Assembly (NCBI GenBank): GCA_022410635.1
Contig: JAJVDF010000437.1
Coordinates: forward strand, 62,001 to 126,000
DNA: 64,000 bases
Direction: 5' to 3'
From: Tretioscincus oriximinensis
Lineage: Eukaryota > Chordata > Lepidosauria > Squamata > Gymnophthalmidae
Part shown: piece after piece, positions 54,310 through 64,000 of the stretch
Position numbering within the stretch: the stretch's first letter is position 1
How the letters are laid out: each line of letters starts with the position of its first letter
Translations under genes and position numbers: made by a program
The notes under the pieces: model-generated
The model's input: only the letters and a program-made list of their open reading frames with translations
Told to the model about the DNA's origin: nothing
Database searches by the model: none

Positions 54310-55824
54310 GTAAGTACTAATTTACTTACATATACGTGGAATATGACACAGATAAGAAGCAGAGTTGGAAATGCATATGTTATGTAAATGTAAGAGAGTT
54401 TATTTTCTGTTATTAAATCAGAAGCTATCTATTCCAGCTCTTACATCTGCATTTAAGATTCAGAAAAGTATAGTGCTGAAGAACATCTAATATCGCCCAT
54501 AAAGGTCAGTGTGTAGATGGCAAGCTTCATAGTGTAAAATGAACCTCAGTGCCTGGATTATAGTAAGTTCNGTTGACTAGAAACATTCTTTGTCTTTCAT
54601 GGATTTAATTATTGTGGTTAACTTGTGGTGTCCCTTTCCCATATGCAATAGAGAAGTAATGGGAATCATAATAAGTGAGAGGTGGCTATTAGAAAAAAAT
54701 TGATTTTATAAAATTGTTTATAATTTCGATTCATTACTTTCATCCCAGGAAGTGGCCAATTCCCAATAATTTTTAAGTGATGGAAGATCCAAAAATAACT
54801 CACACGGTGATCATAAATTTCAAGATTCATGCCATTTTGACAAAGCCTATTCAACTGTTGTTGAGAAATTACTACATAGTTCAAAAATCTCCACTTTTAA
54901 GTTTTTGAAAAGCATTTTGGCAGCTTAATTCGACCCCAATTAAGATGATCTTGTAAACCTAACACCATGTTAAAATTCTTCATTTCAGACTCCTGTGGGN
55001 TTTAAACATTATAGTGGGACTGGTTGCTGTTAGTAGTCAGAAACAGAAAATCCCACTATGTACAAGTATAGAGTTTTGATGGGCATACTTAATTGAGAAT
55101 GCAATGAAAAGTAAATTAAATGGTGTCTTCATAACAAATGAATCATGCTAGCACAGAAGCTTTGCCAAGGACCACTGAGCAAACTCATACAAATATAAAA
55201 CTGGATGCTTAATAGTATATGCTTTATGCGAAAGGTGTGTCCAATAACTTAAGGGGAGGATAATGAACATGTTTAAAAACTATACTGAGGCCAGTGGTGA
55301 CTTGTGTCTGAGATCTAGGTTGGGCATAATGACCTTGTAGAGAGAAGGAAGGGATTTTTTTCCCTTTCATCTGTAGCTCTGTTTGTAATTCATGGTTTTC
55401 TGCTAGTTCTGCGCCCCCCCCCAACTTTGTAATGAGCCTGATTAAGGAAGAGAAATTTTCAGGGACATTTTCACCCCACAAGGCCTCCAGAAACAGCTTA
55501 GCCCCCATCCTGGCCAAAGTCCTGGAGTCTGGAGTGGTCCTGCCATCCTCATTCCCAGCCTTATTTTCTGCTGCTTCCCTTGCTTCCACTCCATCCCCAA
55601 TTCCCTTGCCTCCAGTTTTCTTTCATCATTTCTCTGCTTTTTGGCTTCAGCCCTTGTCCTCTCTCCTGTTGTTTCCCTAATGTGTTTCAACTCCCCACCT
55701 TCCTTGTTCCCAATCCTCCTTGCCACCATTTCCTTAGCTTCAGATTTCACCTCTCACCTTTTCAGTATGCCATTGAAGTTAAGAACTGCTTTCACAAAAG
55801 ACTAGGTTTGATCAGTTAGACATC
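54310..55824. other. intronic DNA with a C/T-rich stretch
   Basis: After exon 27. A run of nine C lies near 55414, and 55480-55760 is C/T-rich, giving long chance frames on both strands. No exon recognised. Confidence 0.4.
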
Positions 55825-56290
55825 ATGATGAAACTTGGCCATTATGAGAACATACCAATCCAGGGAAGGTTCTCTGCGTGGGGGGAACATGTTGTGGAAG
55901 ATAGTAGGCTTTTCTTNCTGGAATATTCCTTATACACCAAACTCAGGGAGAAGTACCTAGCTCCTCTACTAGATAAATGGCGATCAATGAACAATAAGGA
56001 CTTAGTCCATAGGATGCCACAGGGAATAGATAAGGCTATTACAACCCAAGTGGCTATATTTGTAATTAAAGCCAACAGAGAACAGCCATGTTTTAATAGT
56101 TGAAAAGGTTATTGATAGCTCTGATGTACAACCTTTTATTCATTTTTTTATTTTTTTAACCATTATTCTGTTAGTTTTTAATGGATTGTATAGTGTATTT
56201 GTGTTTTTAATCTTGATTGGCTTGTTTGCTGGCAGGTATTTATTTGTTTTAGTTGTGATANGGTCTAAAGACTAATCATTAAACATATTT
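55825..56290 (+). mobile_element. non-LTR retrotransposon C-terminal fragment
   Basis: An open frame of 92 codons with one n reads EDSRLF, LEYSLYTKLREKYLAPLLDK and KAITTQVAIFVIKANRE, the kind of C-terminal segment found in several vertebrate LINEs (ILECPLYK-LR---I-PLL, then VA-F---A---R). A T-rich 3' UTR follows. The clade was not determined. Confidence 0.6.
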
Positions 56291-56312
56291 ACTTAAACCT
56301 CCCACCTCCCTT

Positions 56313-56355
56313 ATCTGAAGAAGTAGACGTTCCTGCTTCATGCTTTTGTAGTCTC
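56313..56355 (+). repeat. partial ACGAAAGCTTATGCC-family end
   Basis: TATCTGAAGAAGTAGACGTT then CATGCTTTTGTAGTC; short and degenerate. Confidence 0.4.
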
Positions 56356-56939
56356 CCAATGCCACAAGCCCTCATGCTGGACTCCCTCATTCTAAGATTC
56401 CCAAGCTTCTGAGGTCACTTTTCCTTCGCCCTCACCAACCTATCCCTCTTGCTTCTCCCCTGGCTTCTAATTTCACCTTCCTCACCCACAATCCTCTCTG
56501 TGGCTGTGAAATCCAGTCATTTTCCTCTGACACCGAAAAGTTTGGTCTGCAGTTCACCTTTATTGCACTTTGTAGACCACTGGAGGGACAGTTCAGGAAT
56601 GTGTGGTTGCTGTTCCCCAAGAGAATGTGTGCACTTTCAATACAACTCTGTGGTAACTTTAAGTCCTTGTATGGATCCCTGTAAGTATAGGTAGAGATGA
56701 GCACCGTATCAGCATAAGATCATTTAATGGCACCTGAAGACTTGTAAATATATTGTTTACAGTGAGGACTTTAAAAGAACATTTGAGTTCTGTATTTTAT
56801 ATTAAATATTACACATAGGATGCTCTAAATGGTAACACTATACTTTCATAGCTTTCCCAGTTTTTCCATATGGGTTATGCAGCTTTCTGAACCTGACAGC
56901 CAAAGAATTCTGACTAAAGTTGCCAGCATTACAAAGACA
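56356..56939. other. intronic DNA
   Basis: Nothing recognised. Confidence 0.4.
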
Positions 56940-56944
56940 GTAAC

Positions 56945-57290
56945 TGTGATGGTAGAGGTAGGGGATGAAGGACACTCCAGACAAGAATGTGATTTCAGTT
57001 CTGAAAGTGTTTATTCAGCTCAGCTCAGCTCTCCGTCTTAGTCTGGTCAGCAGTGAAGACTGCCCCAGCAAGTCCCTCTATTTATACATCTTGCTGGCCA
57101 ATCCCAGCTGACCAGGTTCATAGCTTACAATNCATTGGTTGTTTATNCAATGCTGTTCCAAAACCTGAAGCTCACCTCAAAACCTTACATCAACATATAT
57201 TTACCTCAGAATTATTTACATATATATTACCACAACTTTATANATTCCTTATATGACTTTATATACATATTATGTCATGTACTCATGACA
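56945..57290 (-). mobile_element. solo LTR with 5-bp target-site duplication
   Basis: 346 bases beginning TG and ending CA on the minus strand (TGTCATGAGTAC ... CTACCATCACA), flanked by GTAAC at 56940-56944 and 57291-57295. Read on the minus strand it has ATTGG boxes, a TATAAATA box (57079-57086) and an AATAAA polyadenylation signal (57010-57015) in the right order. No internal retroviral or Gypsy sequence lies beside it, so it is a solo LTR left by recombination. Whether it is ERV or Gypsy-type is open; there is no coding part. Confidence 0.88.
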
Positions 57291-57295
57291 GTAAC

Positions 57296-57725
57296 TTTCA
57301 AAAATGTTTTAAATGCAAAGTGTCATGTAAAAATCAGGATAGAGTTTATAGGTGTTTGGTGCTTGCCATTCACGTGGGAAAGTTATTTGTATGGATTCTG
57401 TTTGAAGCAGTGGAAAAATGGGGTAAATTTAGTACCTGTTGCTATGTATATCACCTGCACCAAGCAAGGAAAGTATTGTGGAATTTTTTAAACTATGCAG
57501 ATTTTACTGCTGCCTCTTTACCAGCTATTATGAGTTCCTGTGGTTTACCTGGCACATTGAAATTGTATGAGCCTGTTGCATAGAGTTAATTATCTTTCTG
57601 TTCATAGCAATGTAATCTGAAGGCATATTGCCCAACCTATTACCCTAAAGAGATGGATGCCTTAAGTTGTAGATTTTTTTAAGCCTTCCTAGTATTTTTT
57701 ATGCAAACTATGAGCCCAAGCTGCC
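57296..57725. other. intronic DNA
   Basis: Nothing recognised. Confidence 0.4.
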
Positions 57726-58126
57726 AGAGGGCACTCCTTAAAATTGTTGGGTAGAAAAGTGAGAACAGACAAAGGAAAGTATTTTTTCACCCAGAGGGTC
57801 ATCGGCCTGTGGAATTTACTTCCTGAAGAAGTTGTGGTAGCTAACAGCTTGGATAGTTTCAAGACAGGACTAGACAGGTTTATGGACACTAAGGGTATAA
57901 ATGGATACTAAGATAGTTGTCTGGATGTAGCCTCTGGGATGGAGCAACAGGCAGGACTCTTGAAATACCATTTGCAGGGAGTCACGAACAGGAGCAGCAT
58001 ATTTTGCTTTCCTCTGTTTGGACTGCCCAGGTGCATCTGGTGGGCCTCTGTGTGACACAGAATGCTGGACTCGATGGGCTGTGGCCTGATCCAGTATGAC
58101 TCTTCTTATGTTCTTATGTTCTTATG
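57726..58126 (+). mobile_element. CR1 3' end with intact TTCTTATG tail
   Basis: Starts in ORF2 (AGTATTTTTTCACCCAGAGG, TCATCGGCCTGTGGAATTTA), has the full 3' UTR (ATGGAGCAACAGGCAGGACT, GCCTCTGTGTGACACAGAAT, CTGGACTCGATGGGCTGTGG) and ends in three TTCTTATG octamers. The best-kept CR1 3' end in the window. Confidence 0.93.
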
Positions 58127-58410
58127 TACCAGACATTCAGAGCATGTTGTGACCGCATTGTACTCTATTTCTCAAATCTTCACAAATTACTGTAATATCT
58201 GCATTTTTCCCTGGACAGTGCTTGTGTAAAAGACAGCTGTGTATCCTGGATCTGTCTCCCTTTTCTTGCAGTAGGACACATATGCTANTTCTAGTCGTTA
58301 CGTCAGATGGCATTGTTCAATCTTTCCAACAGTACAGATACTCTTAGTTGCCAGAGCACAGCGATATTTTCTTCATGTTTTATTTAGTTTTATTTAGTCT
58401 TCATTTTATT
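58127..58410. other. intronic DNA
   Basis: Nothing recognised. Confidence 0.4.
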
Positions 58411-58411
58411 T

Positions 58412-58541
58412 AATGTTGCCATATAAAAAAGAGGACAGAGTTTTATTGAAGAGGACTTTTTTGCCAGCATAATAAGTGGCATCTTCTAAGCAGGTATTAA
58501 AGGAGCAGGAACTTTGTCCCCTTTTTCATATGGTAACCTTA
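58412..58541. mobile_element. MITE with TTGCCATAT-type inverted ends
   Basis: GTTGCCATATAAAAAAGAGG, ACA on the left pairs with TGTCCCCTTTTTCATATGGT, AAC on the right (about 23 bases, few mismatches). ~130 bases, non-coding. A related end may lie at 10387. Confidence 0.65.
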
Positions 58542-60227
58542 TTTTACTTCACCTCCTCTTTAAATACCAAACCAAGTGTGTTTTAACCCATTTCTCTTAG
58601 TTTTATATGAAAACCTTCTTAGGGTTCCTCAGATTGGAAGAAACTGATCCACAGTTGCTTCTCAGTGNCAGTGCCAGAGGACAAGAAGCAATCACAGGCT
58701 CTTACCTGTGATCATACCTGGTTGTTAACAAGTGCTCTCCCACTTGCGGGCAGCCAGGTATTTTGGAACATCAACAATAGCATGAAGAACTGGCAGACAG
58801 AGATAAAAAATAGATACATAATTCCAATATGTCTGATTTTAATGGGACTGAGACTACTATGGACATGCTCAGGTGTAATCCAAACCTTAATTTCAGAAAT
58901 AATCTCTACTATTAATAAGATAAGCATCGTGGAGTCCAACATTCCAAGGTCTGCTAATGTCTACCATTGGTCTTTATAGACCAATAACAGGGTTCAGTAC
59001 TTTGGACTTGGCATATGTGTGTCTGTGGCAATGGTGCCATAGATTGCCCAGCCCAAATCTGTCAGTGTTCATCAGGAAAAGAAATGGAACTGAATCCAGA
59101 TTCTGTTCCATTTCTTCCCAAACTAGATTATTTGTTGCTGAGGAACTGGGCCTTTATGCTGCTTTTAAATACCTTCCATATGACTCTGCTGCCCATTTAG
59201 GTTTGCCCTCAGTGTGCTTGTAAGGCAATATAGAAACAGGGTATCTACACATAAATATTCACAAATGTTCACATAAATATAGACGCTCAGTTTGTGTGTA
59301 AAGAGCAGGACATATACAAAAATTTGAAGGATAAAAGTAATCGGTTTAAACTGCTAAATGTTCTGCCCTATGGTAGCTTAATCGTATAAAACTTTATGTT
59401 TGATTATAAAAGTTTATCATGGCATTTCCTATGGTGATTAAATCTTAGATCAAAGTCAGAAAACCAGGCAATCCTGAAATCAGCAGGTAAATGCGCTGTC
59501 TGGGTGGCAGAAAACTGTTGCATCCACAGCCAAGTGGAAGTGTCTCTGAATAATTTATTGGTGCTGGTAAATTTGAGTCATGTCCCAGACCACAGAATAC
59601 GAAGTTTCATGTTCCACTGCTATAAAACATCACTTGCCGATTCTTAGTGGAAGTGAATCATGAGGAAACTATTCCCTAAGGAACAACATCCACATTTCTA
59701 TAAATCAGATTGGAAAATGAATTAATTTATATGTCAGTGACGCAACAAAGTGGAAGAGATTATATTGCAAGTTCTGAGAATGTTCAACCTATAAAACTGA
59801 ATTGTGTTTTCATTGCAACACAATTAAAAAAAATTCTAATCCAATATTTGAAAATAAAATTGGCTACAATTGTGGGACTTTATAATGATATTTAGTGATC
59901 CTGTTATTTCCAACAAGAGACAAGTCAGCAAATACTGCAATATTTTCCTTTAAAAAAAACTTCAGCTCTGGTAATGATGTACAGTAGGTTTTTTCTGCAT
60001 ATGTAGCAATTAACTCAGAAAAATAAAGACTGCAAGAATCCAGCACAATATTTATTTTATTATTCTGAATTCTGTTTAATTTTATTTGAATGAATTGGCA
60101 TCAAATGGCAAGCAGTTTTACCATTCCTGCACAAGCAAACAGCTAGTTGGATTATAATCTGCAATAAAGTCTGTCTTGACTAGGGAAAAAAAGGCATGGA
60201 AACTGTGTCACAGGTTGCACTTATTTT
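58542..60227. other. intronic DNA, 1.7 kb
   Basis: No exon or repeat supported. Confidence 0.4.
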
Positions 60228-60690
60228 CTATGGCTGCTTGCCCATTACAAGTTTAAAATTGCTTTAAAAAAAGCAAGACAAACATTCGCAAGTATGTCCC
60301 CATTTACCTCCAATTTTCCTCTCAGTTTCCTCTCTGTCCTTGGTTCATCCTGACATTCTTGTGACATCACAAGCTCCAGAAGGCATTGCTGCGCTTGCCT
60401 GACTACAATCCCTAGCATTCTTTGCGAGCCAGCATACAATTCCCAAACATTCTCTGTGTGCCAAGAGCCAATTAGCTTTTTACAGCTTTCATTTTGAAGA
60501 TCTGAGGCAACTCTTTTGGACTTTACAAAGTGCCCGCTTCTGAATCAGGTGAAATGCGGTGGCTATTTGTTCCTCTGCAAAGATCTTTTGAGCAAATGGA
60601 ATGCTGGACATGCATGGTTCCATGACCAGACAGAAGGTAATGGTGTGTCCAGCGCTCAAGAAAACGTGTGTGGGGATTGGGCCTATGTGT
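60228..60690 (+). repeat. ~400 bp interspersed repeat, copy D
   Basis: The most complete copy: GCCCATTACAAGTTTAAAAT, AGTATGTCCCCATTTACCTC, GTCCTTGGTTCATCCTGACA, TTGTGACATCACAAGC, TCCAGAAGGCATTGCTGC, TGCCTGACTACAATCCCTAG, CATACAATTCCCAAACATTC, AAGAGCCAATTAGC, GCGGTGGCTATTTGTTCCTC, TGCTGGACATGCATGGTTCC. Similarity to copy B may extend to about 61115. Both ends contain a CCCCAC-type motif in opposite orientation (weak inverted ends). Confidence 0.82.
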
Positions 60691-61140
60691 TTGCTTAGAA
60701 AACCATTATAAGTGCAAATTAATACAATTTGCATTAACTCTGCCTTGGCAATGGTTTGCTGTGCTGATTGGACAGTGTCCTTGGGGCTCTTTTGGATCCA
60801 AGAGAAGCCAGAAACATCAAGTATCAGGTTCTACAGCAGGGAGGGAAAATCAAACTGCTGTGAAAAGGCAGCAACTGCAATGGCAGGAGATCTGCAGAGA
60901 TCTCGCTGCTCACTGTGGGGACCAATCCTTAGAGATGGTTCTACCTCCACCCCAAAGGAACACCTACCCTATTTTATTACAAGTGAAAACTTGCGCAACA
61001 CCAGGGACTAACAAAACAACAACACCACATGCCTGCACCTATGCTCCTTCCCTGCCCTGTCATGCTTAAAAAATGAGGCTGAAATGGGGCTGGGAAGGAG
61101 GAGAGCAGGAAAGTACATTTAGATTCATTTAATTGGTCTC
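60691..61140. other. possible extension of copy D
   Basis: AAATGAGGCTGAAATGGGGC and CAAACTGCTGTGAAAAGGCA resemble AAATGGGGCTAAAGTGGGGC and CAAATGGCTGTCGAAAGCCA downstream of copy B (13223 and 12812), so the repeat may be about 1 kb long. No coding seen. Confidence 0.4.
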
Positions 61141-62655
61141 CAACCCACTTCTCCCCCCTGTTCTCCCCCCCCCCCCCCCAAATTGGGGAACAGCCAAAAA
61201 TTTTTTTACCTTGGTACATTTTTGTATATTTTTGGTGTTGGTACTGTGGATATAGAGGCCTGGTTAATGTTTCTAAGGATCAGAATCACTGAGGATAAGG
61301 CTCTGGATCATGATAGGTTTTTGTTGTTGTTGTTCTGTTAAATTGTGTTTTGAAAGTCACATATCTCTGAATACCATTTAGTAGAGTGACTGTAATTGTG
61401 GTTACATCTTACTTGCAAGATTGATAGTCTGAGCCACCACTGCTCGTAAAATGTTTTATAAGTTTCAAGCTTTCATGTGCACATGCAGAACAGTTTCTTA
61501 ATGAGAGACAATGAGGCAATGGTGTTTTTGTACGTGATAATAAGGAATAATCATTTAAATGTTTAAGTGTAAGGCAACCTTAATGACCTATGGAATTTAG
61601 AAAATGATTTTTCTATTAAAATGTTATATTCTCTCTCTACAATTTATAAAATGCTGTTTGCAATTCTTGGATTAAGTACTGAGAAATCCCCTTCACCTCT
61701 GAAGTCCCTTCCCACCCCAAACCTCTCTTCTTCCCCAATCCAAGTCATGCCACAGATTCGTGATTTTTTAGAATTGTGGACTTCTACACCATTCCCTGCC
61801 CAGCCTTCCTTCTCACTCTTTCCCCTTTTCAGGCCCAGCACTTTCCTGTCTGTTGGCAGGTGGGACTGTGGCAGCAGTGACAGGATAGGTGCTGGTGAAC
61901 TTGCGCTGCCCACTGTCAGGGGCTATGGTGCTGCTGTGTATGCCCTGGCATCCTCAAGAGCAGGAACATGGTATGGCAGGCGTGGATGCCAGCTCGCACT
62001 CTGCAGTGGCAACAGCCACAACACTAGTTTGCCTTTTCCAGCTCCAATCCTTGGAGCAGGAGTACAGAGGCAGGTGAACGAGTAACATCTGCTTTGTCCT
62101 CACTGCTTTCGGGGTTGCTGGCAGCTTGAACACATGTCCAAGAGTGTCAACCAGCCTCTTGTTTCATTTCCATTACAGCACACACATGAAATGCTCCAAC
62201 TGAAGAGAAGCTCAGAAGCTCATGAATTTAAAAAGTTGGATTGCCAAATCTGATTTTTAAAATTTGGGGCTTTCCTGGGATTTACCTCAAATTCCCAGAG
62301 TATAGCCTGATTTTACAGGACAGGCCCGGATGACTATCTTTATTCATCAAAATATTGTTTTTGTTGTGTTAAGAAGATACCCTGAGAAGTAATTACTTTG
62401 AGATGACATATTAAAGAAAATAATTGCCCATGCTGCTTCCTTTTAATAGTTTGTCAAAGTTTCATACATGTTTCTTATGCACTTCAGAAGTTTAAACAGA
62501 TATATGATAAATAAATAATCCATCTTATTAGTTGGGGGAACCCTTTGTGGACTATGAAATTTTGGCAAATAGCAAGNAAAATACAGTTAAAATCATAGCA
62601 CTCATTTGCAAAATGTTCATTTTAATTTTTAAAACTTCAATTTTTTAAAAATCAT
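61141..62655. other. intronic DNA with poly-C run
   Basis: A poly-C run at about 61164-61180. A 154-codon frame at 61621-62085 lacks any domain and lies in C/T-rich sequence. Confidence 0.4.
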
Positions 62656-62658
62656 TTA

Positions 62659-63335
62659 AGAACATAAGAAGAGCCATACTGGATCAGGCCACAGCCCATC
62701 TAGTCCAGCATTCTGTCTCACACAGGGGCCCACCAGATGCACCTGGGCAGTCTTTACAGAGGAAAGCAAAATACGTTATGCACCTGTTTATGACTCCCTG
62801 CATATGGTATTTCAGGAGTCCTGNCTGTTGCTCCACCCCAGAGGCAACATCCAGAATCCATCTAGTACCCAATTATACCCTTGGTGTCCATAAACTTGTC
62901 TAGTCCTATCTTGAAACTATCCAAGCTGTAAATTCCACAGGCCGATGACCCTCTGGGTGAAAAAATACTTTCCTTTGTCTGTTCCTACTTTTCTACCCTT
63001 CAGTTTTAAGGAGTGCACTCTGGTCCTAGTGTTGTGTGATAGAGATGTTGCAGCCTGACTTTGTAAGGGAGGTGCTCCAGGCCCTTGATCATTCTTGTTG
63101 CCTTTTTATGCACCTTCTCTAGTTCCACAATATCCCTCTTGAGATGTGGTGACCAGATTGAAATTAGTATTCCAAATGTGGCCTCACCACGGATTTATAA
63201 AGAGGCAAGACAGCATTTGCTGATTTGTTTTCGATTCCTTTCCTAATTATCCCCAACATGGAATTTGCCTGCTGCTGCTGCACACTGGGTTGACATTTTC
63301 ATCTAATTGTCCACCAACACCCCAAGAAACACATC
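62659..63335 (-). mobile_element. CR1 LINE 3' UTR and ORF2 C-terminus
   Basis: Starts with the inverted tail (AAGAACATAAGAAGAGCC), then CATACTGGATCAGGCCACAG, TTCTGTCTCACACAGGGGCC, ACTCTGGGTGAAAAAATACT-like ORF end, CACCTTCTCTAGTTCCACAA, TGTGGCCTCACCACGGATTT, and CTGCTGCTGCACACTGGGTT. Internal small deletions. Same family as 37983-38760. Confidence 0.9.
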
Positions 63336-64000
63336 CTATCACTTTCATTATGAAATCAATAAAGAATTTGGGTGTGTGCATTCCCAAATTGTCAGAATCC
63401 ACAGTTCTTCCTCATCTTAAATTAAGGGCTGTGAATCTTTTTCTGGGTTTCATTGAACACTTACATTAGTCCATATCTTTAAGGCCTAACATGTGATCCA
63501 CTCTGCTCTGGTGATTTATGCANAGGATTACAATAATGTGTTTGACAAGGGTTTGCCATTGAATGTGGTCCAGAAAGGACAACTAATACAGTATCCAGTG
63601 GCAAGACTTCTGGTGCGGATTACCGACTGGGCACTGTGATGCTGACCCTAAAGATATGCACTCTTTGCCTAGTTAAAAATAGCCAAATTTAGGTGTTAAC
63701 AATATTTTGAGTAGTTTTGACCCGTAATTTTGATCAAATGTAAGGATATTTTAACATGGAACCACAGGGGGTAACACAAGGAGGACATTTCTTTTAGTCA
63801 GAAAGAAAAGCATTCACTCGTTTTTGATGCTACATTTTGAAATACTCTGTTTTGTACAAAGTATGGGAAGAAGATAATTCATNGTATAAGGTTGATAGGA
63901 AGTTTGTAGGTAGATTAAGCTGTATGTGTCTGGAAGCATTCTTCAGATATTTTTGAGTGGCTCAGATAAGACTGGATATTGGGGCTGAGCAGTCCAGTTG
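63336..64000. other. intronic DNA to the end of the window
   Basis: No exon or repeat recognised; the missing terminal exon of ARHGEF28 was not found here. Confidence 0.4.

Noticed and set aside
55825..56103. 92-codon open frame as a possible small gene
   Set aside because: Its sequence has the pattern of a LINE ORF C-terminus and a LINE-like 3' UTR follows; it carries an n and no start context.
61621..62085. 154-codon open frame near the end of the window
   Set aside because: No domain, no splice or start context, C-rich composition, and overlapping open frames in the other strand.
1..64000. CRISPR arrays, operons, bacterial genes or tRNA/rRNA genes
   Set aside because: Nothing of the kind is present; the sequence is vertebrate intron and exon DNA, and the only tRNA-like boxes belong to SINEs.
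54310..64000. Final coding exon and polyadenylation site of ARHGEF28
   Set aside because: Searched by eye for the conserved C-terminal residues with an AG acceptor in the needed phase; no candidate was convincing.

Overview
The window is vertebrate nuclear DNA, most likely from a squamate reptile (lizard or snake). It is AT-rich and exon-sparse, and it contains Sauria-type SINEs, many CR1 retroposon ends with two kinds of 3' octamer tail, L1 pieces, RTE-like pieces and several DNA-transposon MITEs. The species cannot be fixed from the sequence. Isolated n bases are scattered through introns and a few exons and look like low-quality assembly positions.

One gene explains all of the convincing coding sequence: the middle and C-terminal part of ARHGEF28 (RGNEF, p190RhoGEF), on the + strand. 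I place 27 coding exons between 7964 and 54309, about 3.9 kb of coding sequence or about 1,300 codons. All splice phases join without a stop. In order they encode a serine-rich linker (exons 1-7), a C1 zinc finger (8-9), a second Ser/Pro-rich linker (10-13), the Dbl-homology RhoGEF domain (13-17), the PH domain (17-19), an acidic spacer (20-25), a long coiled coil (26) and the start of the C-terminal tail (27). The 5' exons lie upstream of the window, and the last coding exon or exons lie downstream or were not recognised. No promoter, first exon or polyadenylation site of the gene is visible.

Layout: 1-7.9 kb is intronic and repeat-rich. From 8 to 18.6 kb is one large intron with an L1 end, a Sauria SINE and a GC-rich insert. 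From 18.6 to 54.3 kb lie the remaining exons, interrupted by CR1, L1 and Tigger-like elements and by fold-back elements. From 54.3 to 64 kb is the last visible intron, with a solo LTR, a LINE fragment, CR1 ends and a MITE.

I see no new gene system. The points most worth a second look are repeat and splicing features: a ~400 bp repeat family in four same-orientation copies carrying a ZNF143-like motif; a 159 bp retroposed insert whose 5' part is a perfect 48 bp inverted copy; precise target-site duplications around three L1 inserts and a solo LTR; a MITE nested in an RTE-like fragment; a Tigger-like element loaded with younger inserts; in-frame tandem donors on exon 2; and a weak donor inside the PH domain.
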